The translations under genes were made by a program, and so were the position numbers. Positions 5,858 to 6,034 of a stretch of 6,034 bases of DNA are shown one piece after another (the first letter of the stretch is position 1; every line of letters starts with the position of its first letter). The notes below the pieces were generated by a model. It was not told the origin of the DNA and did not search any database. It worked only from the letters and a program-made list of their open reading frames with translations. Source of the stretch: Methanosarcinales archaeon (lineage in GTDB: Archaea > Halobacteriota > Methanosarcinia > Methanosarcinales > Methanogasteraceae). The stretch covers positions 1 to 6,034 of the forward strand of contig DAOVGE010000039.1 in NCBI GenBank assembly GCA_030672605.1, read 5' to 3'.

Positions 5858-5932
5858 GGGCGTGTGGCCTAGCCAGGATATGGCGGCAGTCTCCTAAGCT
5901 GCAAGTCAGGGGTTCGAATCCCCTCACGTCCG
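5858..5932 (+). tRNA. tRNA-Arg (anticodon CCU)
   Basis: A 75-base tRNA that folds fully. Acceptor stem GGGCGTG (5858-5864) pairs with CACGTCC (5925-5931), with one G-U. D-stem GCC/GGC closes the D-loop. Anticodon stem GCAGT/GCTGC (5886-5890, 5898-5902) encloses the loop CTCCTAA, with anticodon CCT at 5893-5895 reading AGG. Variable loop AAGTC is followed by T-arm AGGGG, TTCGAAT, CCCCT (5908-5924) and discriminator G at 5932. There is no intron. CCA is not encoded and must be added enzymatically. The glutaredoxin-like gene starts 24 bases downstream, so the two may share a transcript. Confidence 0.97.
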
Positions 5933-5956
5933 TTCACGCAGAGAATGGGAGTTTTT

Positions 5957-6034
5957 ATGACTGAAATCATCGTGTACACAACCGAGACCTGCCCAAAATG
6001 CAGGAAACTGAAGGAATACCTGAAATCGATATCA
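5957..6034 (+). CDS. Glutaredoxin/thioredoxin-like protein, 3'-truncated by window edge
   Basis: The first 26 codons are present: a short beta strand (EIIVYTT), then the redox motif C-P-K-C at residues 12-15, then a basic helix (RKLKEYLK). This is the N-terminal beta-alpha unit of the thioredoxin fold, as in small archaeal glutaredoxin-like or NrdH-type proteins, which carry electrons to targets such as ribonucleotide reductase by dithiol/disulfide exchange in the cytoplasm. The ATG at 5957 is preceded by GGGAG (5947-5951) at five bases spacing. The rest lies outside the window, so subfamily, length and partner cannot be decided; a longer redox protein starting with this unit is also possible. 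Confidence 0.85.
   Translation, partial: MTEIIVYTTETCPKCRKLKEYLKSIS

Noticed and set aside
5789..5872. 27-codon plus-strand frame (MGDGVNHLIYD...) ending inside the tRNA
   Set aside because: It runs into the mature tRNA and encodes nothing recognisable; a GTG/ATG start in G-rich DNA is expected by chance.

Overview
The window looks like chromosomal DNA from a euryarchaeon, most likely a methanogen, an ANME-type methanotroph or a relative. The evidence is an archaeal-type leucyl-tRNA synthetase, a TATA box with an adjacent purine-rich BRE, GTG starts with a GGTGA-type Shine-Dalgarno, T-rich terminators, a tRNA without encoded CCA, and secreted cohesin/dockerin proteins of a kind known from Archaeoglobus and methanogen-related archaea. 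Genus cannot be fixed from the sequence.

Layout. (1) 1-2211, plus strand: the 3' three quarters of leuS, truncated by the window edge. (2) 2212-2807: about 600 bp without a convincing gene, lying between two convergent transcription units. It is densely structured: a 227-bp MITE-like element with 20-bp imperfect terminal inverted repeats and a 4-bp GACT duplication, and several unrelated tandem arrays of 8-10 bp units (ATTCGTGnn in convergent orientation inside the element, GATTCTGnnn, CnnTTGCG, ACGAGAAAG). (3) 2808-5484, minus strand: two adjacent genes for secreted modular proteins, probably one transcription unit read from a promoter near 5532-5547. The upstream gene encodes a signal peptide, a beta-rich N-terminal region carrying a Gly/Tyr-rich loop, one cohesin-like domain, one Ig-like domain and a degenerate C-terminal dockerin. 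The downstream gene encodes a signal peptide, two cohesin-like domains and a canonical C-terminal dockerin, and ends in a hairpin plus T-run terminator. A T-tract lies between the genes. (4) 5485-5857: divergent intergenic region with the cohesin/dockerin promoter on the minus strand, a G-rich tract, and the tRNA promoter on the plus strand. (5) 5858-5932: tRNA-Arg(CCU). (6) 5957 to the window end: the first 26 codons of a glutaredoxin/thioredoxin-like protein with a CPKC motif.

How the genes relate. leuS, the tRNA and the redox protein are housekeeping. The cohesin/dockerin pair is the accessory part: each protein carries both cohesin-like and dockerin modules, so the two could assemble with each other or with other dockerin-bearing surface proteins outside the cell. 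That is inference from domain content. Nothing in the window encodes a glycoside hydrolase or other enzyme partner.
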